DNA of 63,785 nucleotides, from positions 1 to 63,785 of the forward strand of contig NZNC01000028.1 of NCBI GenBank assembly GCA_002692965.1, read 5' to 3'. Below, one piece after another: positions 17,498-26,364 of this stretch. The notes under the pieces were generated by a model that had not been told where the DNA came from, ran no database searches, and was given only the letters and a program-made list of their open reading frames with translations. Numbering within the stretch: the first letter of the stretch is position 1; each line of letters opens with the position of its first letter. The DNA is from Haliea sp. (GTDB lineage: Bacteria; Pseudomonadota; Gammaproteobacteria; Pseudomonadales; Halieaceae). Position numbers and translations under genes: made by a program.

Positions 17498-18094
17498 GTG
17501 AACCTGCGGAGGCGCCGCGCCATCTGCCTCGGGATGGCCGCGCTCCTGCTGCCATCGCTGCTCGCCGCACAGCCCGAGGACCCCGCTGAACGTGCCGCGC
17601 TGCGCGCGTTCCTGGACCGCACCATCAACCGCGCCGACAGCTTCACCGACCGCTACGATGCCGAGGTCTGGCTGGTGGACATGTCGACGCGGCTCGAGCG
17701 ATTCGTCGACACCCCGGAAGCCCGCCTCGGCCTGCTGCGCATGATTCACGCCGCGGCCACCCGCGCCAACCTGCCCCCGGAACTGGTCCTCGCGGTGATC
17801 GAGGTGGAGAGCCATTTTGACCGCTTCGCCATTTCCCGGGTGGGCGCCCAGGGCATGATGCAGGTCATGCCCTTCTGGAAGAACGAGATCGGCCGCCGCG
17901 AGGACAACCTCACCGACAACCGCACCAACCTGGAGTACGGTTGTCGCATCCTGCAGTTCTACTTGCAGCGGGAAGATGGCGACCTGCACCGGGCGCTGGC
18001 CGCCTACAACGGCAGTTCCGGCAGCCGGCGCTACAGCAACAAGGTCTATCGCGCCTGGGATCAACACTGGCGCACCGGCCCCCTGCCCTGGTGA
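17498..18094 (+). CDS. Secreted lytic transglycosylase (SLT domain)
   Basis: A 198-residue periplasmic protein. It starts at a GTG with GGAG about nine bases upstream. A signal peptide (about 1-24) precedes a GH23 lysozyme-like domain: catalytic Glu in AVIEVESHFDRFAIS, then GAQGMMQVMPF and ALAAYNGSS. It should cleave peptidoglycan glycan strands to anhydro products. Co-oriented and close to proS, a pairing also seen in Pseudomonas relatives. Too short to be Slt70; it resembles small single-domain LTs. Confidence 0.88.
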   Translation: MNLRRRRAICLGMAALLLPSLLAAQPEDPAERAALRAFLDRTINRADSFTDRYDAEVWLVDMSTRLERFVDTPEARLGLLRMIHAAATRANLPPELVLAVIEVESHFDRFAISRVGAQGMMQVMPFWKNEIGRREDNLTDNRTNLEYGCRILQFYLQREDGDLHRALAAYNGSSGSRRYSNKVYRAWDQHWRTGPLPW

Positions 18095-18128
18095 AGGCGC
18101 TGGCCGCGCGTGCAGCGCCGCCCCGGGA

Positions 18129-19175
18129 TCAGCGAAACTGGCCCGGCGAGCGACCGGTCCAGCGCCGGAACGAGCGGTGGAAAGCGCTCGGATCACTGAA
18201 ACCCAGGCGCTCCGCCACCGTCACCGCGGACAGGCGCTGATCCCGCAGCAGACCGATAGCAATGTCACGCCGGGCGGTATCCTTGATGCGCTGGTATGAC
18301 GTGCCCTCCTTCTCCAGACGGCGACGCAGCGTACGGGCGGACATCCCCAGCAGTCGTGTCAGCTCCTCAAAACTCGGCAGCGGGCGGGTAAAATCCCCCC
18401 CCAGCAGGCGGCGGATGCGAGCGGCGGTACTCTGATAACCGGCCTCCGGTGCCACCAGCATGTACCACGGCGCCAGGGGCAGAAAGTCCATCAGATCCGC
18501 CTCGCTGCGCAGGATGGGCGCCTCGAGGTGGCGGGCACTGAAGGTCACGGAGTTGGTGTTGGCGTTGAAGGATACCGGGCAGGGCATGAAGTGACGCAAC
18601 GCCGCGGTGCGTCCCGGTTCGGGCCCGGCACAGCTGGCTTCCAGCACGTCGATTTCCTGGCCGATCAGCCAGCTGCAAAAGCGCAACCAGAGGCCGAGTC
18701 CAGCCAGCATCCGGTGCTCGTGGCGCGGAGCGATCCCCTGACCGAGGTAGGTCAGGGTCGCAGTCCGGCCGCTGGTATCGATCTGCAACTGGTTCTCGCG
18801 CGGCCGATGGCGTCTGGCCCGGCAACAGGCGTTGAAGGCGGTCGCCCGCTGCATCGCCACGCCAAGCTGGCTGGCACCGAGCATGCTGATGGCAACCAGG
18901 CGCAGCGTACCCGGCGGGGTCGGCGCGTCCGGCATGCTACCCAGGGTTTCATCCCGCAGCTCGCGGAACAGCAGCGCCAGCAGGCGACTGTATTGCTGGG
19001 GCGTGACACGACGCACCTGGGCCTGACCGCACAGGGGGTCCCAGGCGAACCCGGCCCGCCAGAGCAGCCCGTCGCGCACCAGGCCGCGCCGCGACAGGCC
19101 CTGGAACAGGCCTCGCGTGTAGCTGGTGGGCACCGCGTCCCCGGCGCCCGCCTCGAGTAGTAAGGACCTCGTCAT
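18129..19175 (-). CDS. AraC-family transcriptional regulator
   Basis: A 348-residue regulator of the ArgR/OruR-like AraC subgroup. The N-terminal effector domain (about 15-210, arabinose-binding-like) precedes a C-terminal double helix-turn-helix (about 250-348) with GMSARTLRRRLEKEG and the signature VAERLGFSDPSAFHRSF. The ATG at 19175 has GGAG nine bases upstream; a much longer frame further upstream is rejected. It faces the LuxR-type gene across 168 bases, so each may control the shared region. The effector is unknown. Confidence 0.88.
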   Translation of the reverse strand: MTRSLLLEAGAGDAVPTSYTRGLFQGLSRRGLVRDGLLWRAGFAWDPLCGQAQVRRVTPQQYSRLLALLFRELRDETLGSMPDAPTPPGTLRLVAISMLGASQLGVAMQRATAFNACCRARRHRPRENQLQIDTSGRTATLTYLGQGIAPRHEHRMLAGLGLWLRFCSWLIGQEIDVLEASCAGPEPGRTAALRHFMPCPVSFNANTNSVTFSARHLEAPILRSEADLMDFLPLAPWYMLVAPEAGYQSTAARIRRLLGGDFTRPLPSFEELTRLLGMSARTLRRRLEKEGTSYQRIKDTARRDIAIGLLRDQRLSAVTVAERLGFSDPSAFHRSFRRWTGRSPGQFR

Positions 19176-19234
19176 GATCAGCGGCTCCGCGCATCCAGAG
19201 TGGCAGTATAGCGCCGGCGCGCCGGGAAACCCAT

Positions 19235-19263
19235 TTGACAAGCCGACCCGCCCTGCACAAACT
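19235..19263 (+). promoter_or_regulatory. Possible promoter of the LuxR-type gene
   Basis: A perfect TTGACA (19235-19240) is followed after 17 bases by CAAACT, a poor -10 match. A weak -10 behind a perfect -35 is common at activator-dependent promoters, which would suit the divergent AraC-type regulator. It lies 80 bases before the ATG. Confidence 0.35.
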
Positions 19264-19343
19264 GGAACCACCGGGCCGCTAGAGCCCGGCACGCGGTCGC
19301 AGCCGGGCGCGCGGCACGCAAGGGGGTGGGGCAAGCACAACAC

Positions 19344-20192
19344 ATGACCGATATCCAGCAGATCAGCAAGTGGAACCGCGACCTGTCGCGCGCGATTGGC
19401 GCGCTGGGAAGCGAGGCCTTCTTCCCCCGCTTGATCGAGGCCATTCGCGGTCAGGTGCCCTTCGACTACCCGCAGGTCTGGCTCTATCACAAGGATCTGC
19501 CGCCCCAGGTGCTCTACCACGAGATTCCCGCCAGCGCCGTGGCGGCGCAGATCGACTACTATCTGGAAGGCCCCTACCGGGAAGACCCCTTCTTCCAGAC
19601 CTCGATGCAGCAACCGCGGGCCAGGATCTACCGCCTGGGCCGTGTCGCGGGCAAGCTCGAGGACTCCCGCTACTACCAGGAATACTATGCGGACACGGGC
19701 ACCGTGGATGAAGCCATCTACCTGTCACAGCTGCGGGCGGGCAATGTCATCAACCTGTGCATGATGCGCCTGCCCCAGCGCGGCCCCTTTTCCGAGGAGG
19801 AGTACCAGACCCTCTACCTGCTGGCCGACCCGGTCTCCGAACTGATTCGCAGCCACAGCGAGCACGACGACTTCGCCGTGACCCACCTGATCCAGCCGGG
19901 CCTGGATCACCAGATCGACCTGGCCTTTCGCACCTTCGGCACCGCCTTCCTCTCGCCCCGGGAAAAGGACGTGCTGGAACTGATGCTGCGGGGCTATGGC
20001 ACCGACATCACCGCCCAGCGCCTGGGCATCGCCCTGGAAACCGTGCGCCGGCACCGCAAGAGCATCTACCGCAAGCTGGACGTCAGCTCCCAGACCGACC
20101 TGTTTGCACTGTTCATCAATTCCCTTTCCTGTCTCGGGGAAGCGGCGGGGCGCGACCCCCTGACCATCTACATGGGGCCCGCCGACCAGTAA
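19344..20192 (+). CDS. LuxR-type HTH transcriptional regulator
   Basis: A 282-residue protein. The C-terminal LuxR helix-turn-helix (about 200-262) includes FLSPREKDVLELMLRGY and LETVRRHRKSIYRKL. The N-terminal part (about 1-190) is rich in aromatic residues and shows no autoinducer-binding or receiver motif that I can recognise. I choose the ATG at 19344; a GTG six codons earlier is possible. It is 176 bases upstream of the glutamine-synthetase-like gene and divergent from the AraC-type gene, so a role in polyamine or amine use is a reasonable guess only. Confidence 0.85.
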   Translation: MTDIQQISKWNRDLSRAIGALGSEAFFPRLIEAIRGQVPFDYPQVWLYHKDLPPQVLYHEIPASAVAAQIDYYLEGPYREDPFFQTSMQQPRARIYRLGRVAGKLEDSRYYQEYYADTGTVDEAIYLSQLRAGNVINLCMMRLPQRGPFSEEEYQTLYLLADPVSELIRSHSEHDDFAVTHLIQPGLDHQIDLAFRTFGTAFLSPREKDVLELMLRGYGTDITAQRLGIALETVRRHRKSIYRKLDVSSQTDLFALFINSLSCLGEAAGRDPLTIYMGPADQ

Positions 20193-20368
20193 GCCCGAGC
20201 GAGACGCGGCGATTCCCGGCGAGCGCGACCTTGCCGCCCGATGCTGTATGGGAACCTCTCCGTATTCCGCCGAGAGATGCACTACGCCAAGCTGGCCCAG
20301 CTGGGGTATTGTGCCCTGTCGGCAAATCCTGCAAAGTCCGCCAAACCCCCAGTATGTACGGTGCCCGA

Positions 20369-21712
20369 ATGTCCCTGGAAGCCGACTGGTTCTTGCGGGC
20401 CCACCCCGAAATCACCACAGTCGAAGCCCTGCTGCCGGATTGCAACGGCGTCCTGCGCGGCAAATGGCTGCCCCGCCACAAACTGACCAAGATTTTCGAC
20501 GGCGAGCTCAAACTCCCCAAAACCGCACTCTCCCTGGACATCTGGGGACGGGATGTGGAGGAACTGGTATTCGCGTCCGGCGACGCCGATGGTATCTGTC
20601 GGCCCGTCGAGGGCTCCCTGCTGTCGACCCCCTGGTCACCCGGCGGCCAGCATGGCCAGGTGCTGTTGTCCATGTACGACGCGGACGGTACGCCCTACCT
20701 GGGGGACCCGCGGCACGTGCTTGGCCAGGTGCTGAGCCGCTACCAGGACGCTGGCTGGACCCCGGTCATGGCAGCGGAGCTGGAATTCAGCCTGGTGCAC
20801 TGGGATCAGACCCTGCCCCGGCACACCTGCCACGCATCCCCTGGCGGCGAGCCTGTGGGCGGCAACATGTACGGCCTGGACATCCTCAACCAGCACGGCC
20901 CCATGATGGAGGAGCTGCGCCTGGCCTGCGAACTGCAGGATCTGCCCTTTGATGGGGTGGTCAAGGAATCGGCCCCATCGCAGTACGAAATCAACCTGCA
21001 GCATGTTGCCGACCCGGCCCTGGGAGCGCGCCAGATCCTGATGATGAAGCGCCTGATCAAGGGTGTCGCGCACAAGCACGGACTGGTCGCCAGCTTCATG
21101 CCCAAGCCCTTTGAGGACCAGGCCGGCAATGGCATGCATGTGCACTGCAGTGTGCTGGACGCCCAGGGTCGGAATATCTTTGACGACGGCAGCGAGCGCG
21201 GCACCCCCCTGCTTCACCAGGCCATCGCCGGCTGCCTCCAGCACATGTCCGACTCGATGATCATCTTTGCCCCCGGCTTCAACAGCTACCGACGCTTCCA
21301 GGCCGGCAGCCACGCGCCCACCTACCCCAGCTGGGGCTACGAGAACCGCACGGTCGCCGTCCGGGTACCCGCGGGTTCCCACGCCGCCCGCCGGCTGGAA
21401 CACCGTGTGGCGGGTGCCGACAGCAACCCCTACCTGCTCTATGCCGTCATCCTGGCCGCCATGCTCGACGGCATCGAGCAACAGGCCGACCCCGGCGCAC
21501 CGGTTCGCGGCGACGGCTACTCTCAGAAACGGGGCTCACTGCCGGTCTACATGCACGATGCCCTGCAGCGCTTTCGCCATTCCGACTTCATTCACGACGG
21601 CCTCGGGGGCGAACTGCAGCGGATATTTACCTTGACCAAGGAACAGGAGGTGGACGAGTTCCGGCGCCGCATCACCCTACTGGAATACCAGTCCTACCTG
21701 GAACGCATCTAG
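20369..21712 (+). CDS. Glutamine synthetase-like ligase (PuuA-type)
   Basis: A 447-residue ATP-dependent ligase of the GS fold, closest in style to gamma-glutamylputrescine synthetase. Seen motifs: DCNGVLRGKWLP near the N-terminus, the metal-binding ELEF, SQYEINLQH, the ATP/metal region FMPKPFEDQAGNGMHVHCS, GYENRTVAVRVP and SNPYL. There is no adenylylation Tyr motif as in GlnA. Start is uncertain: ATG at 20369 or 20354, neither with a clear ribosome site. Two regulator genes sit upstream, but no other putrescine-pathway gene is nearby, so the acceptor amine is unproven. Confidence 0.85.
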   Translation: MSLEADWFLRAHPEITTVEALLPDCNGVLRGKWLPRHKLTKIFDGELKLPKTALSLDIWGRDVEELVFASGDADGICRPVEGSLLSTPWSPGGQHGQVLLSMYDADGTPYLGDPRHVLGQVLSRYQDAGWTPVMAAELEFSLVHWDQTLPRHTCHASPGGEPVGGNMYGLDILNQHGPMMEELRLACELQDLPFDGVVKESAPSQYEINLQHVADPALGARQILMMKRLIKGVAHKHGLVASFMPKPFEDQAGNGMHVHCSVLDAQGRNIFDDGSERGTPLLHQAIAGCLQHMSDSMIIFAPGFNSYRRFQAGSHAPTYPSWGYENRTVAVRVPAGSHAARRLEHRVAGADSNPYLLYAVILAAMLDGIEQQADPGAPVRGDGYSQKRGSLPVYMHDALQRFRHSDFIHDGLGGELQRIFTLTKEQEVDEFRRRITLLEYQSYLERI

Positions 21713-21826
21713 GCCCGGCGGGAACTTCCAGGTAGCGGAACACTCCAAAGCCACACCGCTTGGCGACGCCCTCGCATCCGGGCACACTGTGCCACCTTAC
21801 TGACAGCAGGACAGCCACCACCACCC

Positions 21827-22660
21827 ATGCCCCTACCGCGAAAACACAGCGCCTTCCTCGCCGGCCTCGTTCTGGTCACGGGCGCCACTCTGGGTGCGGG
21901 CCTCTGGCCGGAATCCTCCCCGGCGGGCGCAGACCCGGCCGCCTGCGCCCGACAACTGAGCGCCCCCCCCGGAGATGCCGGAACCAGCCTGGCAAGCGAG
22001 TTCGAGGTTCTCAGCTGGAACCTGCAGAAGGCCAGCCAGACCGATTGGCGCCGGGACCTGGCAAGCCTCGGCGAGGGTATCGAGCTGACCTTCCTGCAGG
22101 AAGCCACCACGGAGGCCGCGATTGCCGACGTGCTGCCAGGACGGGCGGGGACGGCCTTTGCCCCCGGCTATGAGAGCGAGAACCTGCACACCGGCGTAAT
22201 GACACTGAGTCAAGTGGCTCCGCTGGTGGAGTGCGACCTGCAGAGCATGGAGCCCTGGCTGGGTACACCGAAGGCGATGGCCGTCACCCAGTACCCCCTG
22301 ACCGGGCGCGACGAGCGCCTGCTGGCGATCAACATTCACGCGGTGAATTTCGCCCTGGGCCTCGAGGATTACCAGGGACAGCTGGCACAACTCGACGCGC
22401 TGCTGAACAGCCACGGCGGGCCCGCGGTGGTGGCCGGCGATTTCAACACCTGGCGCCAGGCACGCCAGCTGGCCCTGCTCGAGTTGATGCAGCGCCACGG
22501 CCTGCGCGGCCTCGATTTCGAACCGGACCACCGCAGCACCTTCTTGGGTCAGGCGGTGGACCACATCTTTATTCGCGGCCTGGAAGCGAGCGCACCGCGT
22601 GCCGTCCCGGTGACGAGCTCCGATCACAATCCGCTGCTGGTCAGCCTGCGACTGCCCTGA
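21827..22660 (+). CDS. Endonuclease/exonuclease/phosphatase-family protein
   Basis: A 277-residue EEP-superfamily phosphodiesterase. Metal and catalytic residues are present in order: Asn in VLSWNLQKAS, Glu in FLQEATTEA, HAVNF, the Asp/Asn pair in GDFNTWRQ, and the terminal SSDHNPLLV. The N-terminus has a hydrophobic segment (about 8-25), a signal peptide or anchor, so it probably acts outside the cytoplasm. It resembles YafD-like proteins. Substrate (nucleic acid, phospholipid or phosphoinositide) cannot be told. No clear ribosome site precedes the ATG. Confidence 0.85.
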   Translation: MPLPRKHSAFLAGLVLVTGATLGAGLWPESSPAGADPAACARQLSAPPGDAGTSLASEFEVLSWNLQKASQTDWRRDLASLGEGIELTFLQEATTEAAIADVLPGRAGTAFAPGYESENLHTGVMTLSQVAPLVECDLQSMEPWLGTPKAMAVTQYPLTGRDERLLAINIHAVNFALGLEDYQGQLAQLDALLNSHGGPAVVAGDFNTWRQARQLALLELMQRHGLRGLDFEPDHRSTFLGQAVDHIFIRGLEASAPRAVPVTSSDHNPLLVSLRLP

Positions 22661-22734
22661 CAAGACTTTTGCCCGGCCAGCGGTTAACATGCTCCCCGTT
22701 TCGATCGTTTTTCAACCAGAGTTGTAGCTCGCCC

Positions 22735-23913
22735 ATGACAAACCCTGCTAGCAAGCCGCCCCTGATCCCGGTTAACGCGGTGATCTTCGCCGGCTTCCCG
22801 ATTCTCGCCCTGATCCTGGTCCCCCTGTGGGGCTTCTACCAGGGCTTTTCCGGCGCCCAGTGGCTGTGGGCCCTGGTTTTCCTCTATCTCAATGGCCTGT
22901 CGATCACCGCCGGTTATCACCGCCTGTGGGCCCACAATGCCTACGATGCCCACCCGGTCCTGAAGTGGTTCTTTGCCCTCTGGGGCGCCGGTGCCCTGCA
23001 GAACAGCATTCTGATCTGGGCTTCCGACCACCGCCGCCACCACCGTCACGTGGACGACAATGATCGCGACCCCTATTCCGCCGGGCGCGGCCTCTGGTTC
23101 AGCCACATGGGCTGGATCCTGCGCAACTACCCGAGTGGCGACAACGATTTCAGCAACGCCCGCGACCTGCAGCGCGACCCCGTGGTGATGTTCCAGCACC
23201 GCCACTACGTGCTGCTGACGACCATCATGAACCTCGGCCTGCCGGTACTGTTGGGCTGGTGGCTGGGCGACATCATCGGCACGGTGCTGCTGGTCGGCCT
23301 GCTGCGGCTGGTGGTCAACCACCACTTCACCTTCTTCATCAACTCCCTCGCCCACTTCTGGGGCTCGCGCCCCTACACCGAGGAGAACAGTGCCCGGGAC
23401 AACCCCGTGCTGGCCTTCCTCACCTACGGCGAGGGCTACCATAACTACCACCACCTGTTTCAGAACGACTACCGCAACGGCATCCGCTGGTACCACTGGG
23501 ATCCCACCAAGTGGCTGATCAGTGGCTGCGCCCGGGTCGGGCTGGCGAGCCGGCTGCAGCGGGTCCCCGATTTCCGTATCCAGCGCGCCATCCTCGACAC
23601 CCAGTTTGCCCGCGCCCGGCGCGCCCTCGAGGCCCAGGAAGCCAATGAGGGCCTGCGCAGTGTCCTCGAACGCGAGTACCAGCTGTTCACCGAGTCGGTC
23701 AATCAGTGGAAGGCCCTGCAGGCCGAACGCTACGACCGCAAGAAAAGTGAACTGGGTGATGCCCTCGAGGCACGCCGACAGCAGCTGCTGGACCGGTGGG
23801 AGCACGCCGCCCTGCGCACCCGCCTGCAGGAACTGGAATACTCACTGAAGATGCAGCGCAAGCGGCTGGGGCTGCTGTTGCAACAGGTGCAGCTCACCCC
23901 GCAACCCGCCTGA
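22735..23913 (+). CDS. Membrane fatty acid desaturase (delta-9 type)
   Basis: A 392-residue di-iron membrane desaturase of the acyl-CoA/acyl-lipid type. Three histidine boxes are intact: HRLWAH (62-67), HRRHH (99-103) and HNYHH (236-240). Hydrophobic segments at about 15-35, 43-60, 75-95, 158-180 and 182-200 give the usual four-pass topology. Residues about 285-385 form a charged, heptad-like coiled coil not needed for catalysis. It should introduce a double bond into membrane acyl chains. The start follows the desaturase domain; the frame is open further upstream but overlaps the preceding gene. Confidence 0.92.
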   Translation: MTNPASKPPLIPVNAVIFAGFPILALILVPLWGFYQGFSGAQWLWALVFLYLNGLSITAGYHRLWAHNAYDAHPVLKWFFALWGAGALQNSILIWASDHRRHHRHVDDNDRDPYSAGRGLWFSHMGWILRNYPSGDNDFSNARDLQRDPVVMFQHRHYVLLTTIMNLGLPVLLGWWLGDIIGTVLLVGLLRLVVNHHFTFFINSLAHFWGSRPYTEENSARDNPVLAFLTYGEGYHNYHHLFQNDYRNGIRWYHWDPTKWLISGCARVGLASRLQRVPDFRIQRAILDTQFARARRALEAQEANEGLRSVLEREYQLFTESVNQWKALQAERYDRKKSELGDALEARRQQLLDRWEHAALRTRLQELEYSLKMQRKRLGLLLQQVQLTPQPA

Positions 23914-23929
23914 CCCCGAGGCAGTAGCT

Positions 23930-23954
23930 CTGCCACACCACCCGGGTGTGGCAG
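23930..23954. terminator. Strong hairpin between desaturase and glutathione peroxidase
   Basis: CTGCCACACC (23930-23939) pairs perfectly with GGTGTGGCAG (23945-23954) around ACCCG, and the stem extends two more pairs. It lies 16 bases after the desaturase stop. There is no T tract, so it may slow or end transcription, protect the 3' end, or be an operator for the next gene. Confidence 0.45.
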
Positions 23955-23985
23955 GGTCGCCGATAACAACAAGTCCGGAGGCACC

Positions 23986-24471
23986 ATGAGCACTGTTTAC
24001 GATTTCGTCTGCAAGACCGGTCAGGGGGCCGAGCAGTCCCTGGCGGATTACCGCGGCAAGGTATTGCTGATCGTCAACACCGCCTCCAAGTGCGGCTTCA
24101 CGCCGCAGTTTGCCGGCCTGGAACAGCTCTACCAGCAATACCGGGAGCGCGGCCTGGTGGTCCTGGGCTTCCCCTGCAATCAGTTCGGCAAGCAGGACCC
24201 AGGCAGCAATGCGGAAATCCAGGAGTTCTGCCAGCTCAACTACGGCGTCAGTTTCCCCATGTTCGGCAAGATCGCGGTCAACGGCGGCGCTGCCGACCCG
24301 CTGTTTCGCCACCTGAAGAAGGCGGCACCCGGCGCTCTCGGCCTGGAGGGCATCAAGTGGAACTTCACCAAATTCCTGGTCGATCGCGACGGCGAGGTGG
24401 TAAAGCGCTATGCCCCCACCACTAAGCCGGAAGATATCGCCACTGACATCGAGGCGCTGCTGACGGCTTAG
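23986..24471 (+). CDS. Glutathione/thioredoxin peroxidase
   Basis: A 161-residue thiol peroxidase of the GPx family reducing hydrogen and lipid peroxides. The catalytic set is present: peroxidatic Cys in [11 protein letters not shown], Gln in FPCNQFG and Trp in WNFTKF. The Cys in FPCNQF sits where many bacterial GPx place the resolving Cys used with thioredoxin. GGAGG is well placed before the ATG. Next to a desaturase, protection of unsaturated lipids is a sensible but unproven link. Confidence 0.94.
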   Translation: MSTVYDFVCKTGQGAEQSLADYRGKVLLIVNTASKCGFTPQFAGLEQLYQQYRERGLVVLGFPCNQFGKQDPGSNAEIQEFCQLNYGVSFPMFGKIAVNGGAADPLFRHLKKAAPGALGLEGIKWNFTKFLVDRDGEVVKRYAPTTKPEDIATDIEALLTA

Positions 24472-24525
24472 GCCTTCCCGGGGCGCACGGTCGGAAACGG
24501 ATGCTGCGAGCAGGAAGCGCTGACT

Positions 24526-26109
24526 TCAGTGCTCGCGGGTGGCACGGAAGCGGATATCCGGCCAGCGCTCCTCCATCAGTGCCAGATTGACGCGGGTGGG
24601 CGCCAGGTAGGTCAGGTGGCCACCGCCGTCGATGGACAGCTGATCCGCTGCCTTCCTGCGGAACTCCTCCAGCTTGCGCGGATCCTCGCAGTCGACCCAG
24701 CGCGCGGTGTAGACACTCACCGGCTCGTACAGGGCCTCCACCTTGTACTCGTCCTTCAGGCGATAGGCCACCACATCAAACTGCAGCTGCCCCACCGCGC
24801 CGACAATCAGCTCGGAGGAGTTCAGCGGCGCGAACACCTGGGTGGAACCCTCCTCCGAGAGCTGCTGCAGGCCGCGCTGCAACTGCTTGGACTTCATCGG
24901 GTCGCGCAGCCGGATACGCCGAAACAGCTCCGGGGCGAAGTGGGGAATGCCGGTAAACTGCAGCTCCTCGCCCTCGGTGAAGGTATCGCCAATCTGGATG
25001 GTGCCGTGGTTGTGCAGGCCGATAATGTCACCGGCAAAAGCCTCTTCCACCAGGGCCCTGTCCCCCGCCTTGAAGTTCACCGCGTCGGCGATACGCACGT
25101 CCTTGCCGATGCGCACATGGCTCATCTTCATGCCTTTCTCGTAGCGGCCCGAGCAGATGCGCAGGAAGGCAATGCGATCGCGATGCTTCGGGTCCATGTT
25201 GGCCTGGATCTTGAAAACAAAGCCGCTGAAGGCGGTTTCCGCAGCGTTCACCTGACGCTGGGCCGCTTCCCGGCCCAGGGGCGCCGGGGCCCACTCGACG
25301 AAGTCGTTGAGCATCTCCCGCACGCCAAAGTTTCCAAGCGCCGTGCCGAAAAACACCGGGCTCAGGCGACCCGCCAGAAAATCCTCCAGGTCAAAGGTAT
25401 GACTGGCACCGCGCACCAGCTCGATTTCCTCCAGGAAATCCTCGTACTCGTCATCCAGCAGGACCCGGGCCTCGTCGCTGTCCAGGCCCTGGATGCGACG
25501 GTCCTCCGGCAGCACGCTGCCCTGCCCCGGCGTGTAGCAGTGGATGGTATCGGTATACAGGTTGTAGACGCCCTTGAGATGGCGCCCCATGCCAATGGGC
25601 CAGTTGATCGGTGCGCCCTGGATGTCCAGGACCTCCTCGATCTCGTCCAGCAGCTCAATGGGGTCGCGGATATCCCGGTCGAGCTTGTTGACGAAGCTGA
25701 AGATGGGCGTGTCCCGCAGGCGGCAGACGTTCATCAGCTTGATGGTGCGGTCCTCCACGCCCTTGGCGCCGTCGATCACCATCAGTGCCGAGTCCACCGC
25801 GGTCAGCGTGCGGTAGGTATCCTCGGAGAAGTCCTCGTGGCCGGGGGTATCCAGCAGGTTGACTACCCGCTCGTTCCAGGGAAACTGCATGACCGAGGAG
25901 GTCACCGAGATACCCCGCTCCTGCTCCATGCTCATCCAGTCCGAGGTGGCATGGGGGCCACGCTTGCCCTTCACACTGCCGGCGACCTGGATCGCCTGCC
26001 CGAGTAGCAGCAGCTTTTCCGTAATCGTCGTCTTGCCCGCGTCCGGGTGGGAGATAATGGCGAAAGTGCGGCGCGCGGCCACCGCCTGTTCGAGTGCGGT
26101 CTGTGACAT
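24526..26109 (-). CDS. prfC: Peptide chain release factor 3 (RF3)
   Basis: A 527-residue translational GTPase that removes RF1/RF2 from the ribosome after termination. G motifs: SHPDAGKTT (G1), GISVTSS (G2), DTPGHEDF (G3) and NKLDRD (G4). EF-G-like domains II and III follow. The ATG at 26109 gives a length like E. coli RF3; a longer upstream frame lacks family similarity. Convergent with the glutathione peroxidase gene. Confidence 0.97.
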   Translation of the reverse strand: MSQTALEQAVAARRTFAIISHPDAGKTTITEKLLLLGQAIQVAGSVKGKRGPHATSDWMSMEQERGISVTSSVMQFPWNERVVNLLDTPGHEDFSEDTYRTLTAVDSALMVIDGAKGVEDRTIKLMNVCRLRDTPIFSFVNKLDRDIRDPIELLDEIEEVLDIQGAPINWPIGMGRHLKGVYNLYTDTIHCYTPGQGSVLPEDRRIQGLDSDEARVLLDDEYEDFLEEIELVRGASHTFDLEDFLAGRLSPVFFGTALGNFGVREMLNDFVEWAPAPLGREAAQRQVNAAETAFSGFVFKIQANMDPKHRDRIAFLRICSGRYEKGMKMSHVRIGKDVRIADAVNFKAGDRALVEEAFAGDIIGLHNHGTIQIGDTFTEGEELQFTGIPHFAPELFRRIRLRDPMKSKQLQRGLQQLSEEGSTQVFAPLNSSELIVGAVGQLQFDVVAYRLKDEYKVEALYEPVSVYTARWVDCEDPRKLEEFRRKAADQLSIDGGGHLTYLAPTRVNLALMEERWPDIRFRATREH

Positions 26110-26295
26110 GGGTCGGGTTTCTTTGCCTGGAGGATGGTGGCTGCCCGCGCCGCCGACAGGGCGGTCGCCGCGGACAGTGCCGGAATTCAGGGCGCATTTT
26201 CCCCCATCGACTGCGCCGACACAATCGCGACGCAGCACTCGCCGGGAACTGTTCGCACGCCGTGCGGTCCATGCTCCAGTTTGCGGTCTCTTGCG

Positions 26296-26301
26296 TATAA
26301 T
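26296..26301 (+). promoter_or_regulatory. Possible -10 element before the efflux operon
   Basis: A perfect TATAAT lies 64 bases upstream of the membrane fusion gene. No good -35 is found 16-18 bases before it, so any promoter here would be weak or activator-dependent. Confidence 0.35.
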
Positions 26302-26364
26302 CGCGGGAGACCACTGCCTCCCGTCGCCCACAGCCGGCGACCTCGCATCCAAGACAAGGCCAAC

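Noticed and set aside
20291-20312. Sigma54 promoter ahead of the GS-like gene
   Set aside because: TGGCCC is present but the GC of the -12 element is missing at the required spacing.
24526-26352. Longer N-terminus for release factor 3
   Set aside because: The extra 81 codons show no family similarity; the ATG at 26109 gives the usual length.
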